Assembly (NCBI GenBank): GCA_003220225.1
Contig: QHRU01000038.1
Location: 1-64,000 of the forward strand
Length of the DNA stretch: 64,000 nt
Reading direction: 5' to 3'
Source: Candidatus Rokuibacteriota bacterium
Lineage (GTDB): Bacteria > Methylomirabilota > Methylomirabilia > Rokubacteriales > CSP1-6
Part shown: positions 36,737 through 49,663 of the stretch, piece by piece
How the letters are laid out: every line of letters starts with the position of its first letter
Position numbering within the stretch: the stretch's first letter is position 1
Program-made: the position numbers and the translations under genes
Notes under the pieces: generated by a model
Databases searched by the model: none
Told to the model about the DNA's origin: nothing
Seen by the model: the letters and a program-made list of their open reading frames with translations, nothing else

Positions 36737-37027
36737 GTGGGGGCCCCGAGATGGCCCCCACACCCCCAACGCTCGGCAGCGCCCCGGCAAAGCCGTGGCG
36801 CTCCTCAGTCCCGCGCTTCGTGCGCGCCCGATTGAGTGGGGGCTCCGACATGGCCCCCACACCCCCAACGCTCGGCAGCGCCCCGGCAAAGCCGTGGCGC
36901 TCCTCGGTCCCGCGCTTCGTGCGCGCCCGATTGAGTGGGGGCCCCGACATGGCCCCCACACCCCCACACGCTCGTCGCGCCCCGGCGCAGCCGTGGCGCT
37001 CCTCGACGATGCGATTCGTTCACGCCG
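36731..37027 (+). repeat. Three tandem 99-bp copies of the GC-hairpin repeat
   Basis: Units begin at 36,731, 36,830 and 36,929, each starting GATTGAGTGGGGGC. The first two are nearly identical; the third diverges in its second half. Each carries GGGGGCC-(7 nt)-GGCCCCC or a one-base variant. The first unit starts inside the last codon of ribBA, and the third ends 6 nt before the ribH start. The reverse complement matches the copy at 23,111-23,182. The array separates ribBA from ribH in an otherwise overlapping operon. Confidence 0.9.
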
Positions 37028-37033
37028 TCTGAC

Positions 37034-37537
37034 ATGGCCGGCCGCGCGCCGTCACCCCGCCGGCGGACGCGGTCGCGCCCCGGCCTCAGATTCGCCGTCG
37101 TCGCCGCGCGCTTCAACGAGCCGATCACCAAGCGGCTGCTCGACGGCGCGCTGCACGCCCTCGACGCCTCCGGCGTCGCCGCGCGCGATCTCGAGGTGCA
37201 CTGGGTGCCCGGCGCCTTCGAGCTGCCGCAGGCGGCGCTGTACCTGGCGCGCACGCGCCGTTTCGCCGCCATCGTCTGCGTCGGGTGCGTGATTCGCGGC
37301 CAGACGCCGCACTTCGACTTCGTGGCGGGCCAGGCCGCAGCGGGGATCCAGCGCGTCGGCCTCGAGACGGGCGTGCCGACGACGTTCGGCGTGGTCACCG
37401 CGCTCACGGAGGCGCAAGCGTGGGAGCGCGCGGGTGGTGAAGTCGGCAACCGCGGCGCCGAGGCGGCGGAGGCCGCGCTCGAAATGGTCTCGTTCGTACA
37501 GCGGGTGAGGGGCCATGGGAAAACGGCGCAAGGCTAG
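37034..37537 (+). CDS. ribH: 6,7-dimethyl-8-ribityllumazine synthase
   Basis: A 167-residue enzyme for the penultimate riboflavin step. Family motifs are VVAARFNEPITKRLLDGAL, WVPGAFELPQAA, CVGCVIRGQTPHFDFVAGQAA and GVPTTFGVVTALTEAQAWERAGG. ATG 37,034 is chosen because the conserved region starts about 20 residues in; an in-frame ATG 99 nt upstream lies within the repeat array. No good Shine-Dalgarno precedes it. The repeats next to the start may influence its expression. Confidence 0.94.
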   Translation: MAGRAPSPRRRTRSRPGLRFAVVAARFNEPITKRLLDGALHALDASGVAARDLEVHWVPGAFELPQAALYLARTRRFAAIVCVGCVIRGQTPHFDFVAGQAAAGIQRVGLETGVPTTFGVVTALTEAQAWERAGGEVGNRGAEAAEAALEMVSFVQRVRGHGKTAQG

Positions 37538-37928
37538 GGAGGTCGCCCTGCAATTCCTCTATCAGCTCGACCAGACGGGCGCCGACGATCCCACGCCCTT
37601 CGAGGACGACTTCTGGGGCCGTCATCCCGTGGACGAGGTCGCGCGCGCCTTCGCGGCCTCGCTCGTGCGGGGGACCAAGGCGCAGCAGCCGAAGATCGAC
37701 GCGATCATCGCCGAGACCGCTGAGCACTGGGATCTCGAACGCATGGCCGTGGTCGACCGTAATATATTGAGGATGGCCGTGTACGAGCTGCTGTGCGAGC
37801 CCACCGTGCCGGGCAAGGTCGCGATCAACGAGGCCATCGAGATCGCCAAGAAGTTCGGCACGGCCGAGTCGAGCCGCTTCATCAACGGCGTGCTCGACCG
37901 TATCCACCGGGAGCTGCGTCCCGCCTGA
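37515..37928 (+). CDS. nusB: Transcription antitermination factor NusB
   Basis: A 137-residue all-helical RNA-binding protein that joins NusE at boxA of rRNA transcripts. Typical segments are MGKRRKAREVALQFLYQLDQTG, WDLERMAVVDRNILRMAVYELL and VAINEAIEIAKKFGTAESSRFINGVLDRI. It overlaps the 3' end of ribH by 23 nt, the common ribH-nusB arrangement. Confidence 0.96.
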   Translation: MGKRRKAREVALQFLYQLDQTGADDPTPFEDDFWGRHPVDEVARAFAASLVRGTKAQQPKIDAIIAETAEHWDLERMAVVDRNILRMAVYELLCEPTVPGKVAINEAIEIAKKFGTAESSRFINGVLDRIHRELRPA

Positions 37929-37941
37929 GCACGCGCCGCCC

Positions 37942-38667
37942 GTGAGGTACGCCATCCTGTCGGACGTCCACGGTAACCTGGAGGCGCTGCGCGCCGTGCT
38001 GGCCGACGCCGTGCCGCGCACGGACGGCGTCCTCTGCCTCGGCGACAGCGTCGGCTACGGCGCGGATCCCGGGGCGTGCGTCGAGCTCCTCGACGCTCGC
38101 GCGCGCGCGATCGTCGCCGGCAACCACGAGCACGGCGTGGCGGGCCTGCTCGACCTCGACTGGTTCAACCGGTGGGCGCGCGCGGCCGCCGAGTGGACGC
38201 GCGAGCGCCTCCACGACGATCAACGCGCGTGGCTGGGCGCGCTGCCGCTGACGAAGGACGTGGAGGACGCCACGCTCGTGCACGCCTCCCCCGAGGCCCC
38301 CGACGAGTGGGAATACCTCGTGACGCCCGAAGAGGGCTGGGCGGCCTTTTCCCATTTTGCGACGCGCTGGTGCTTCGTCGGGCACTCGCACGTGCCGGGC
38401 GCGTGGTCGCTCGGCTCGTCGGGACCCGACTTCGAGCCGCGGCCGCGCGTCGTCACCGCCGAGGCCGGTCGCCGCTACATCGTCAACGTCGGCAGCGTCG
38501 GCCAGCCGCGCGACCGCGACCCGCGCGCCGCCTACGGGGTGTGGGACGTGGAGGCGGGGCGCGTGGAGCTGCGCCGCGTGACGTACGACGTCCAGGCCGC
38601 CCGCGACAAGATCGTGGCCGCGGGCCTGCCACGCTTCCTCGCCGATCGGCTGGCCACCGGCACATGA
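37942..38667 (+). CDS. Calcineurin-like metallophosphoesterase
   Basis: A 241-residue protein with a GTG start 13 nt after nusB. Metal-binding motifs run in the expected order: SDVHGN at the N-terminus, LCLGDSVGYGADP, VAGNHEHG, and VGHSHVPGAW in the C-terminal half. It belongs to the YfcE/diadenosine tetraphosphatase-like group, which uses two metals to hydrolyse phosphodiesters or monoesters. The natural substrate is unknown. It overlaps lnt by 4 nt. Confidence 0.88.
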   Translation: MRYAILSDVHGNLEALRAVLADAVPRTDGVLCLGDSVGYGADPGACVELLDARARAIVAGNHEHGVAGLLDLDWFNRWARAAAEWTRERLHDDQRAWLGALPLTKDVEDATLVHASPEAPDEWEYLVTPEEGWAAFSHFATRWCFVGHSHVPGAWSLGSSGPDFEPRPRVVTAEAGRRYIVNVGSVGQPRDRDPRAAYGVWDVEAGRVELRRVTYDVQAARDKIVAAGLPRFLADRLATGT

Positions 38668-40187
38668 CGCGACTCTGGGACGTCACGCTGCACGCGGTGA
38701 TCTTGATGACGGCCGCCTTCGTGATGGCCCTCGCGTTCCCGCGCACCGACTGGTCGCTCACGCCGTGGGTGGCGCTGGCGCCGCTGCTCGCGATCGCCAC
38801 CATCCGCGCGCCGCGGACGGCGTTCTTCTGGGGCTGGGCGTCGGGGACGCTCTTCTTCCTCGTCCTGCTGCGCTGGCTGCAGTACACCTTCCAGGTCTAC
38901 AGCGCGATCCCGTGGCCGCTCGTCTACGGCCCCGTGTTGCTGCTCGCCGCCTACTGCGGATTCTGGACGGGCGCGGTGGCGTGGGCGGTGTCGTGGCTGA
39001 CCGCGCGCCGGTCGGCCGCGCTGGCGCTGGCCCTGGCGCCGTTTCTCTGGGTGGCCGCGGAGTGGCTGCGCGGCCACCTCTTCGGCGGCTTCCCCTGGGG
39101 CGCGCTCGGCTACTCGCAATACCTGCGCTTGCGCGTGATCCAGATCGCGGAGCTGGCCGGCGTCCACGGCGTGTCGTTCGTGCTGCTCGCGGTGAACGCC
39201 GCCCTCGCCGGCTGCGTCGTGCTGCGCGGGCGCCACGCGCTCGGCGGCGTGGGGGCGGCGGCCGTCCTCGTCGCGGCCACGCTCGCCTTCGGGGCGGTCC
39301 GGCTCGGCGAGGCACCGCCCGCGAGCGTGGGACGCGTCGCGATCGTCCAGCCCTCGATCGAGCAGCCGCTCAAGTGGGAGGCACGCCACACGCGCGAGAC
39401 GCTCGGCATCTACTTCGCGCTGCTGCGGCGTATCGGAGAGCAGCATCCCGCGCTGATCGTCTGGCCCGAGACGGCGGCGCCGACGATTCTGACGCGGGAC
39501 CCCGCGCTGGTCGAGCGCTTCCGGGCGGCCTCGGCCGAGCTGGGGGTGCCGATGCTCCTCGGCAGCATCGACGCCGTGGACGGCGGCTTCCGCAACACCG
39601 CGTTCCTCATCACCGATCAGGGGATCGTGGATCGGTATGATAAAATCCATCTCGTTCCGTTCGGAGAGTTCGTGCCGCTGTCGGGGGTGCTCCGGTTCGT
39701 GCGCCGCTGGGCCCAGTTCATCGCCGAGCTGGAGGCCGGGACGCGCGCCCATGTCTTCAATGCTCCGCCGGCTCCCTTCGGTGTCGTAATCTGTTACGAG
39801 GGCACCTTCCCCGATCTGTTCAGACAATTCGTGAGGGACGGCGCGCTGCTGATGGTGAACATGACGAACGACGCGTGGTTCGGGCGGACGAGCGGGCCCG
39901 CGCAGCATCTCGCGATGTACCCGTTCCGCGCGGTCGAGCACCGCGTGAGCATCGTGCGGGCCGCCAACACCGGCGTCTCCGCCTTCATCGCGCCCAGCGG
40001 CATCATCGTGCGCCGCCTGCACCTCTTCGAGCGCGGCGTCATGACCGAGAGCGTGCCGCTGCGCGCGCGGCGGACGCTCTTCACGCGGCTCGGCGACTGG
40101 CTCGGCCTGCTCTCGCTGGCGGTGACGACGGCCGCGGTGGCGGGGACGTGGCGGCGGGCCGGCGCCGCTGCCGCCGGGAGCGCGTAG
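38664..40187 (+). CDS. lnt: Apolipoprotein N-acyltransferase
   Basis: A 507-residue inner-membrane enzyme that adds the third acyl chain to lipoproteins. About eight hydrophobic segments span residues 10-220, followed by a periplasmic nitrilase-like domain. The catalytic triad is E269 (VWPETAAP), K327 (YDKIHLVPFGEF) and C377 (VVICYEGTFP). NDAWFGRTSGPAQH is a further Lnt signature. Its presence fits the lolC/lolD lipoprotein-release genes downstream. Confidence 0.96.
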   Translation: MTRLWDVTLHAVILMTAAFVMALAFPRTDWSLTPWVALAPLLAIATIRAPRTAFFWGWASGTLFFLVLLRWLQYTFQVYSAIPWPLVYGPVLLLAAYCGFWTGAVAWAVSWLTARRSAALALALAPFLWVAAEWLRGHLFGGFPWGALGYSQYLRLRVIQIAELAGVHGVSFVLLAVNAALAGCVVLRGRHALGGVGAAAVLVAATLAFGAVRLGEAPPASVGRVAIVQPSIEQPLKWEARHTRETLGIYFALLRRIGEQHPALIVWPETAAPTILTRDPALVERFRAASAELGVPMLLGSIDAVDGGFRNTAFLITDQGIVDRYDKIHLVPFGEFVPLSGVLRFVRRWAQFIAELEAGTRAHVFNAPPAPFGVVICYEGTFPDLFRQFVRDGALLMVNMTNDAWFGRTSGPAQHLAMYPFRAVEHRVSIVRAANTGVSAFIAPSGIIVRRLHLFERGVMTESVPLRARRTLFTRLGDWLGLLSLAVTTAAVAGTWRRAGAAAAGSA

Positions 40188-41289
40188 ATGCTGAGCGATT
40201 TCAAGCGCGACGTCGCGGAGCTGACCGGACGCGTCGACGAGCTCCGGGGGCACCTTTGACCTGTCCGCCAAGGAGGCGCGCCTGGCGGCGCTCGACGCCG
40301 AGATGGCGTCGCCCGCCTTCTGGGACGACAACCGCCGCGCGCAAGAGCTGATCCGCGAGCGCGCCGAGCTGGCCCGCGTGGTGGCGCGGGTGACCGAGCT
40401 CGGCGGCCAGGCCTCCGATCTGGCCGTCCTGCTGGAGCTTGCGGGCGAGGCGGGCGACGACAGCGTCGACGCCGAGATCCGCGAGGGGATCGCCAGGCTG
40501 CAGCGCGAGCTCGACGAGTTCGAGCTGAAGGTGATGCTCTCGGGCCCGCACGACGCGAAGGCGGCCATCCTCTCCATCCATCCGGGCGCGGGCGGCACCG
40601 AGTCGCAGGACTGGGCGCAGATGCTCATGCGCATGTACCTCCGCTGGTGCGAGCGCGCGGGCTTCAAGGCGGAGGTCGTGGACCTGCTGCCGGGCGAAGA
40701 GGCGGGCATCAAGTCCGCCACCATCGAGGTGACCGGCGACTACGCCTACGGCTATCTCAAGGGCGAGGCGGGCGTGCACCGTCTCATCCGCATCTCGCCC
40801 TTCGACGCCTCCAGCCGCCGCCAGACGTCGTTCGCGTCCGTCGCGGTGACGCCGGAGGTCGACGACGTCGAGGTCACCGTCCGCGAGGACGAGCTGCGTG
40901 TCGACGTCTATCGCTCGTCGGGGCCGGGCGGACAGGGCGTGAACACGGCGGACTCCGCGGTGCGGATCACGCACCTGCCGACGGGGATCGTGGTGGCCTG
41001 CCAGAACGAGCGCTCGCAGCTCCGCAACCGGGACACCGCGCTCCGTATTCTGAAGGCGCGCCTGTACGAGGTGGCGTCGAGCAAGCAGAAGGAAGAGCTG
41101 TCGGCGCTGGCCGGGGAGAAGAAGGGGATCGCCTTCGGCAGCCAGATCCGCACCTACACCTTCCATCCCGAGCAGCGCATCAAGGACCACCGCACGGGCG
41201 TGGAGATCGGCAACGTCGAGGCGGTCATGGACGGCGCCATCGACGAGTTCATCAAGGCGTACCTGCTCTGGGCGCGGGGGAAAGCGTAG
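40188..41289 (+). CDS. prfB: Peptide chain release factor 2 with programmed +1 frameshift
   Basis: Translation starts at ATG 40,188, one base after the lnt stop, and reaches an in-frame UGA at codon 24 (40,257). A +1 shift at CTT-T continues as DLSAKEARLAALD to 41,289, giving 366 residues. RF2 motifs are intact: SPF (RISPFDASSRRQTSF) for UAA/UGA recognition and GGQ (SSGPGGQGVNTADSAVRITH) for peptide release. RF2 itself reads the UGA, so low RF2 favours the shift and raises its own synthesis. It should not be annotated as a pseudogene. Confidence 0.96.
40244..40260 (+). promoter_or_regulatory. prfB programmed +1 frameshift site
   Basis: CCGGGGG acts as an internal Shine-Dalgarno 3 nt before the slippery CTT, followed by TGA-C. 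This is the canonical RF2 autoregulatory signal. Confidence 0.95.
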
Positions 41290-41306
41290 CCCCAGGGGGG
41301 CCACCA

Positions 41307-42827
41307 GTGAGCGAGCAGCCGCGCGACACCAACGACCTGATCCGCCAGCGTGAGGAGAAACTGGAGGCGCTGCGCCGACGCGGCGTCGATCCCTTCGGCG
41401 GGCGCTACCCGGTCACGCACACGGCGGGCGACCTCACCACGCGGCTGGAAAAGGCCGCCGACGCCGAGCTGGAAGCCTTCGGCCCCGTGAGCCTGGCCGG
41501 GCGCCTGGTGGCCATGCGCGACCACGGCAAGACGGCCTTCGCGCACCTCATGGACCGGACCGGCCGGCTGCAGCTCTACGCGCGCGCCGACCAGCTCGGC
41601 GACGACTTCGCGCTCTTCCGCGACCTCGACGTCGGTGATTTCATCGGCGTCACGGGCGGGATGTTCCGCACGCGCACGGGCCAGCTCACGCTGGCCGTGA
41701 AGTCGTTTGCGTTCCTGGCCAAGTCGCTGCGTCCGCTGCCCGAGAAGTGGCACGGCCTCAAGGACGTCGAGACGCGCTATCGGCAGCGCTACGTCGACCT
41801 GATCGTCAACCCCGAGGTCCGCGAGATCTTCCTGCTGCGCGCGCGGCTCGTCCAGGGGATCCGCGCGTTCCTCGACGCGCGCGGCTTCCTCGAGGTCGAG
41901 ACGCCGATGATGCAGCCCATCCCGGGCGGCGCCATCGCGCGCCCGTTCAAGACGCACCACAACGCCCTCGACATGGACCTCTATCTGCGGATCGCGCCGG
42001 AGCTCTACCTCAAGCGGCTGGTCGTCGGCGGCTTCGAGCGCGTGTACGAGATCAACCGCAACTTCCGGAATGAAGGCGTGTCCACGCAGCACAACCCAGA
42101 ATTCACCATGCTCGAGTTCTATCAAGCCTATGCGGACTATCAAGATCTCATGGAGCTCACCGAAGAGCTCTTCACCGATCTGGCGCAGTCGCTGCTCGGC
42201 CGGCTCACGCTGAGGTGGGGCGAGCACGCGATCGACCTCGCGCGGCCGTGGAAGCGCCTGCCGTTCTTCTCGGGCGTCTCGGCGGCGCTCGGGACCGTGG
42301 TGACCGTCGAGACCGACGCGGCGACCGTCGCGCGCGCGGCGGCCGCGAAGGGCGTCAGCGTGAAGCCCGGCGCCGCCGCGTGGGAGGTCTGGAAGGAGGT
42401 CTTCGACGAGCTGGTCCAGCCCACCCTCGTGCAGCCGACGTTCGTCGTGGACTACCCGATCGAGCTCTCGCCGCTGGCCAAGAAGAAGCGCGACAACCCG
42501 CGCCTGGTTGACCGCTTCGAGCTGTTCGTCGGCACGCGCGAGCTGGCGAACGCGTACAGCGAGCTGAACGATCCCGTCGACCAGCTCGCGCGCTTCCGCG
42601 AGCAGGCCGCCCAGAAGGCGCGCGGCGACGACGAGGCCCACTGGCTCGACGAGGATTACGTGCGGGCCCTGGAGTACGGCATGCCGCCCGCGGCGGGGGA
42701 GGGAATCGGCATCGACCGGCTGACGATGCTCTTCGGCAACCTGCCGTCGATTCGCGAGGTGATCCTGTTCCCCCACTTGCGGCCGGAGGGAGACTCGGCA
42801 TACCCCCCGGGAGGGCCGAGCGAGTGA
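41307..42827 (+). CDS. lysS: Lysyl-tRNA synthetase, class II
   Basis: A 506-residue enzyme. GTG 41,307 is chosen because the protein then starts SEQPRDTNDLIRQREEKLEALR, as in other LysS proteins, and GGGGGG lies upstream. The N-terminal OB fold (VSLAGRLVAMRDHGKTAFAHL) is followed by the class II core: motif 2 in FERVYEINRNFRNEGVSTQHNPEFTMLEFYQAY and motif 3 in GEGIGIDRLTMLF. The C-terminal tail (YPPGGPSE) overlaps lolC by 4 nt. The lysS-lolC-lolD order is widespread. Confidence 0.97.
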   Translation: MSEQPRDTNDLIRQREEKLEALRRRGVDPFGGRYPVTHTAGDLTTRLEKAADAELEAFGPVSLAGRLVAMRDHGKTAFAHLMDRTGRLQLYARADQLGDDFALFRDLDVGDFIGVTGGMFRTRTGQLTLAVKSFAFLAKSLRPLPEKWHGLKDVETRYRQRYVDLIVNPEVREIFLLRARLVQGIRAFLDARGFLEVETPMMQPIPGGAIARPFKTHHNALDMDLYLRIAPELYLKRLVVGGFERVYEINRNFRNEGVSTQHNPEFTMLEFYQAYADYQDLMELTEELFTDLAQSLLGRLTLRWGEHAIDLARPWKRLPFFSGVSAALGTVVTVETDAATVARAAAAKGVSVKPGAAAWEVWKEVFDELVQPTLVQPTFVVDYPIELSPLAKKKRDNPRLVDRFELFVGTRELANAYSELNDPVDQLARFREQAAQKARGDDEAHWLDEDYVRALEYGMPPAAGEGIGIDRLTMLFGNLPSIREVILFPHLRPEGDSAYPPGGPSE

Positions 42828-44033
42828 AGCGCGGGCTCCCACTCGAGCTATTTCTCGGCCTGCGGTACCTGACCGCGCGCGGCAGCCGCGCCAACCTCTC
42901 GCTCTTCGTCTGGATCGGCGTGGGCGGCGTCTTCCTCGGCGTGGCCGCGCTCATCGTCGTGCTCGCCGTCATGACCGGCTTCCAGGACGGCATCCGGGAC
43001 CGGATCATCTCCGCCAACCCGCACCTGCTCGTGTTCCAGTCGGGCAGCGCGGGCATGGCCGATCCCGCCGCCGTCGTCGCGCGCGTCACGACGCTGCCCG
43101 GCGTGCGCGCCGCAACGCCGTTCGTGCTCCAGCAGGCGCTGTTCACGAGCGCGGGCGGCGACGCGCACGGCGGGCTCGTGCGGGGGGTGGATTTCGACTC
43201 ACGCCCCGTGCGCGACGACCTCAAGGCGCAGCTGCGCTCCGGCCGGCTCGAGGCGGCGGTGGGTGGCGAGGGGATCCTCCTGGGCGTCGAGCTGGCGCGC
43301 ACCCTCGGCGTCGTGCCGGGCGATGCGGTCACGGTCATCTCCCCGAAGGGCGCGCTGACGGCGGTGGGCATGGTGCCGAAGATGCGCCGCTTCACCGTGG
43401 TCGGCACCATCGAGGTGGGGATGTACGAGTACGACGCCTCGCTCGCCTACCTCTCGCTGGCGGCGGCACGAGACTTCGCGGGGCTGGCCGGCGTCACGGG
43501 CGTGGAGGTGCGTCTGGACGATCCGTTCGACGCCAAGCGGGTAGGCCGCGCGGTGGCGGGCCGGCTCGGCGTTCCGTACTGGGTGCGCGACTGGATGGAC
43601 ATGAACCGCAACCTCTTCAACGCGCTCCAGCTCGAGAAGCTCGCGCTCTTCGTCGTGGTCACCATCATCGTGCTGGTGGCCGCCTTCGCGATCATCGGTC
43701 ACCTGGTGCTCCTCGTGGCCGAGAAGCGCAAGGAGATCGGGGTGCTCAAGGCGATCGGCGCCAGCGCCTCGTCGATCACGGCCGTGTTCTTCTCGGTGGG
43801 GATGACCATCGGCGTCGTGGGCACCGTGGCCGGCAGCATCGTGGGCCTGGCGATCATCTGGATCCAGAACACCTACAAGATCATCAAGCTCGCCGGCGAC
43901 GTCTACCAGATCGACTATCTGCCGATGAAGCTGGCCTTCGGCGATTTCGTGCTGATCGTGAGCGCGACGCTGCTCCTGTCGTTCCTGGCCACCATCGTAC
44001 CCGCGCGCCGCGCAGGGTCACTCTCGCCGGTGG

Positions 44034-44053
<20 letters not shown>
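42824..44053 (+). CDS. lolC: Lipoprotein-releasing ABC transporter permease LolC/LolE
   Basis: A 409-residue permease. It has an N-terminal membrane helix (LFVWIGVGGVFLGVAALIVVLAVMTGF), a large periplasmic MacB-like domain of about 220 residues, and three C-terminal helices of the FtsX type (LALFVVVTIIVLVAAFAIIGHLVLLV, VGTVAGSIVGLAIIW, LIVSATLLLSFLATIVP). KRKEIGVLKAIGASASSI is the coupling helix. LolCDE extracts mature lipoproteins from the inner membrane for transport to the outer membrane. Only one permease gene is present, so it probably acts as a homodimer. Confidence 0.92.
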
Positions 44054-44744
<691 letters not shown>

Positions 44745-44835
44745 ACGTCCCCCGAGTTGGCCACGGTTTCGCATAAGCTTTCGATGGGTTAGTTGCTCGT
44801 GAAGAAAAAGGCTAGCAGCGGTATCGGGCGCGGGC

Positions 44836-44841
44836 TATACT
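44836..44841 (+). promoter_or_regulatory. Candidate -10 box in the clpC leader
   Basis: TATACT lies about 81 nt before the clpC start in the 178-nt gap after lolD. It is the best -10 match there; a TTGAC at 44,846 lacks a partner. No CIRCE or CtsR-type operator was found. Confidence 0.35.
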
Positions 44842-44922
44842 ACGGTTGACCTCGATTAACTAGGCGTCGCCCAAAGCGAAATCGGCTCTCACGGAGACAC
44901 GAAAAAGGGGTGGGGGACACCA

Positions 44923-47370
<2,448 letters not shown>

Positions 47371-47400
47371 GCACCACCCCGCGCGAGCCTGAGCGACCCG

Positions 47401-49653
47401 GTGACCCCAGGGGGGGGCCTGCGTCTTACCGTCGTCATCGTCGTGCTCGCGGCTGTGCTCGATCTCGCGTCGGTGGTGACCGCCCAGCAGCCCCCCGTCC
47501 TCATCAAAGAGCTCACCGTCGAGGGCAATCGCCGCGTGCAGGAGGCGGTCATCCTCGGCCGCGTGAAATCGGCCATCGGCGCGCCCTTCAGCCCCGCCCA
47601 GCTCTCCGAGGACGTCCGCGCCGTGTTCGCGCTCGGCTTCTTCGACGACGTCCAGGTGAAAGTCGAGGACTTCGAGGGGGGCGTGAAGGTCGGCTTCGTC
47701 GTCGTGGAGCGGCCGTTCGTGCGCGACGTCGACTTCGTCGGCAACAAGCACGTCGCCACCAACGACCTGCAGGACAAGATCGACCTCAAGCTCGGCAGCG
47801 TCTACAACCCCGTGGACGTCCAGCGCGCGCGCGAGCGGATGAAGGACCACTACGAGAGCGAGGGCTACTTCGAGGTCCAGATCACGCCGGACATCGAGAA
47901 GTTCGCCGACGGCGACGTGAAGGTCGTCTTCACCATCAACGAAGGCCGCCAGATGAAGATCGAGCAGATCGTCATCCGCGGCAACCGGGGCCTCACCGAC
48001 AAGCAGATCAAGAACGCCATGGCCACCCAGGAGCGCCAGTACTGGATCCTGCGCGGCACCGTGCAGCGGCAGCGCCTGGACGAGGACGTCGACCGCATCC
48101 TGCAGCTCTACAACGACCACGGGTACATCCAGGCGCGGGTCGAGTCGCACGACGTGACGGTGGACCGTGAGAAGGCGCGCGTCACCATCAACATCGTGGT
48201 GGTGGAGGGCTCGCAACACCGGGTGGCGTCGGTCGGCTTCACCGGGCTGACCCTCATGCCGGAGAACGAGCTCCGGCGGCAGGTGAAGCTCAAGGCCGGC
48301 GACGTCTTCTCGCGCTCCGCCCTGCGGGACTCCGCCAAAGCCCTCGAGGACCTCTACTCGAACATCGGCCGCGCGTCGGCGGAGGTGAATCCCAAGATCG
48401 ACCTCCTGCCCGAAAACAAGATTGCCATCGTGTTCGAGATCAACGAGGGCCCCACCGTCTACGTCGAGCGGATCAACATCGCCGGCAACGTCCGCAGCCA
48501 GGACAAGATACTCAGACGAGAGCTGCAGATGGCCGAGGGCGAGATCTTCACCCTGCGGAAGATGCAGCGCAGCAAGCAGCGCCTGACCAACCTGGGCTAC
48601 TTCGAAAAGGTCGAGGTCAACACGGCGCCCGGCTCCGACAAGACCAAGATCATCGTCAACATCGACGTCACGGAGCGGCCGACGGGACTCTTCTCGATCG
48701 GCGGCGGATACTCCTCCGCGGACGGCGCGCTCGGCACCGTCGATCTCTCGCAGAACAACTTCCTGGGCCGGGGCTGGCTGGCCGCCATCAAGATCCGCGC
48801 GGGCGCCAACGTGCAACAGGGCCAGATCAGCTTCACCGAGCCGTGGCTGTTCGACCGGCCGCTGTCCACGGGCTTCGATGTCTTCAGCACGCGGCGAACG
48901 TTCATCGAGTACGACTACAACACCCTCGGCCTCGGCCTGCGGATGAGCCATCCGTTCGAGGAGTTCTGGCGCTGGCACCTCGGCTATCGCATCACCCAGG
49001 ACGAGATCCTGCACCTGAAGAACCGCGACGACTCGTTCCTGCGCGCGGAGGAAGGCTCACTGATCACCTCACTGGTGTCGGGCGTGATCGCGCGCGACAG
49101 CCGCGACAGCATCCAGACGCCGAGCAAGGGCGGGCAGATCGTCTTCACGACGGAAGCGGCGGGGCTCGGCGGCGACCATCACTACGCCAAGACCACGCTG
49201 TTCGCGACGTACTTCAAGCCGATCTGGCTCGATCACATCATGTCGGGGCGCATCCAGGGCGGCTACGGGTTCGGGTTCGGGAACGAGCGCCTCCCGGTGT
49301 TCGAGCGCTTCTACCAGGGCGGGCCCAACTCGAACCGGGCCTTCAAGCCGCGGCAGGTCTCGCCGATCGACGAGTTCGGAACCCGCATCGGCGGCACCAG
49401 CGAGGTCCTCGGCACCCTCGAGTACATCGTGCCGCTGCCCTTCGACATCCGGCTGGCGGCGTTCTTCGACATCGGCAACGTGTACGGCTTCAGGACCAAG
49501 TTCGATCTGACCGACCTCCGCGAGGCCGCCGGCGGCGGCGTGCGCTGGGTGTCGCCGTTCGGCCCGGTCCGCGTAGACTACGGTTTCAATCTCGACAAGC
49601 GGCCCGGAGAGAAGGCGGGGAATTTCCATTTTTCGGTCGGCTCGCCGTTTTGA
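47401..49653 (+). CDS. bamA: Outer-membrane protein assembly factor BamA
   Basis: A 750-residue Omp85 protein. GTG 47,401 precedes a signal peptide (LTVVIVVLAAVLDLASVVTAQ). Five POTRA domains occupy about residues 30-430 (LIKELTVEGNRRVQEAVIL; FVRDVDFVGNKHV; IEQIVIRGNRGLTDKQI; RVASVGFTGLTLMPENEL; YVERINIAGNVRSQDKIL). The C-terminal 16-strand barrel has the lid motif YQGGPNSNRAFKPRQ, a variant of the usual VRGF loop region. It ends with a C-terminal phenylalanine (FHFSVGSPF), the signal for barrel insertion. BamA folds outer-membrane proteins and is followed by the Skp-like chaperone gene. Confidence 0.95.
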   Translation: MTPGGGLRLTVVIVVLAAVLDLASVVTAQQPPVLIKELTVEGNRRVQEAVILGRVKSAIGAPFSPAQLSEDVRAVFALGFFDDVQVKVEDFEGGVKVGFVVVERPFVRDVDFVGNKHVATNDLQDKIDLKLGSVYNPVDVQRARERMKDHYESEGYFEVQITPDIEKFADGDVKVVFTINEGRQMKIEQIVIRGNRGLTDKQIKNAMATQERQYWILRGTVQRQRLDEDVDRILQLYNDHGYIQARVESHDVTVDREKARVTINIVVVEGSQHRVASVGFTGLTLMPENELRRQVKLKAGDVFSRSALRDSAKALEDLYSNIGRASAEVNPKIDLLPENKIAIVFEINEGPTVYVERINIAGNVRSQDKILRRELQMAEGEIFTLRKMQRSKQRLTNLGYFEKVEVNTAPGSDKTKIIVNIDVTERPTGLFSIGGGYSSADGALGTVDLSQNNFLGRGWLAAIKIRAGANVQQGQISFTEPWLFDRPLSTGFDVFSTRRTFIEYDYNTLGLGLRMSHPFEEFWRWHLGYRITQDEILHLKNRDDSFLRAEEGSLITSLVSGVIARDSRDSIQTPSKGGQIVFTTEAAGLGGDHHYAKTTLFATYFKPIWLDHIMSGRIQGGYGFGFGNERLPVFERFYQGGPNSNRAFKPRQVSPIDEFGTRIGGTSEVLGTLEYIVPLPFDIRLAAFFDIGNVYGFRTKFDLTDLREAAGGGVRWVSPFGPVRVDYGFNLDKRPGEKAGNFHFSVGSPF

Positions 49654-49663
49654 GGAGGGGTTG

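Noticed and set aside
34541-36967. Very long open frames opposite the rib genes and elsewhere (also 7,791-10,178 and 23,099-25,336 on the minus strand)
   Set aside because: These mirror highly GC-biased genes, have no family motifs, and cross several real genes with intact motifs on the + strand.
40188-40259. prfB as a pseudogene or short separate ORF because of the UGA at codon 24
   Set aside because: The stop is in the canonical RF2 autoregulatory frameshift site, with an SD-like CCGGGGG and CTT-TGA-C.
44745-44922. CIRCE or CtsR heat-shock operator upstream of clpC
   Set aside because: Neither the TTAGCACTC inverted repeat nor a CtsR-type heptamer repeat is present.
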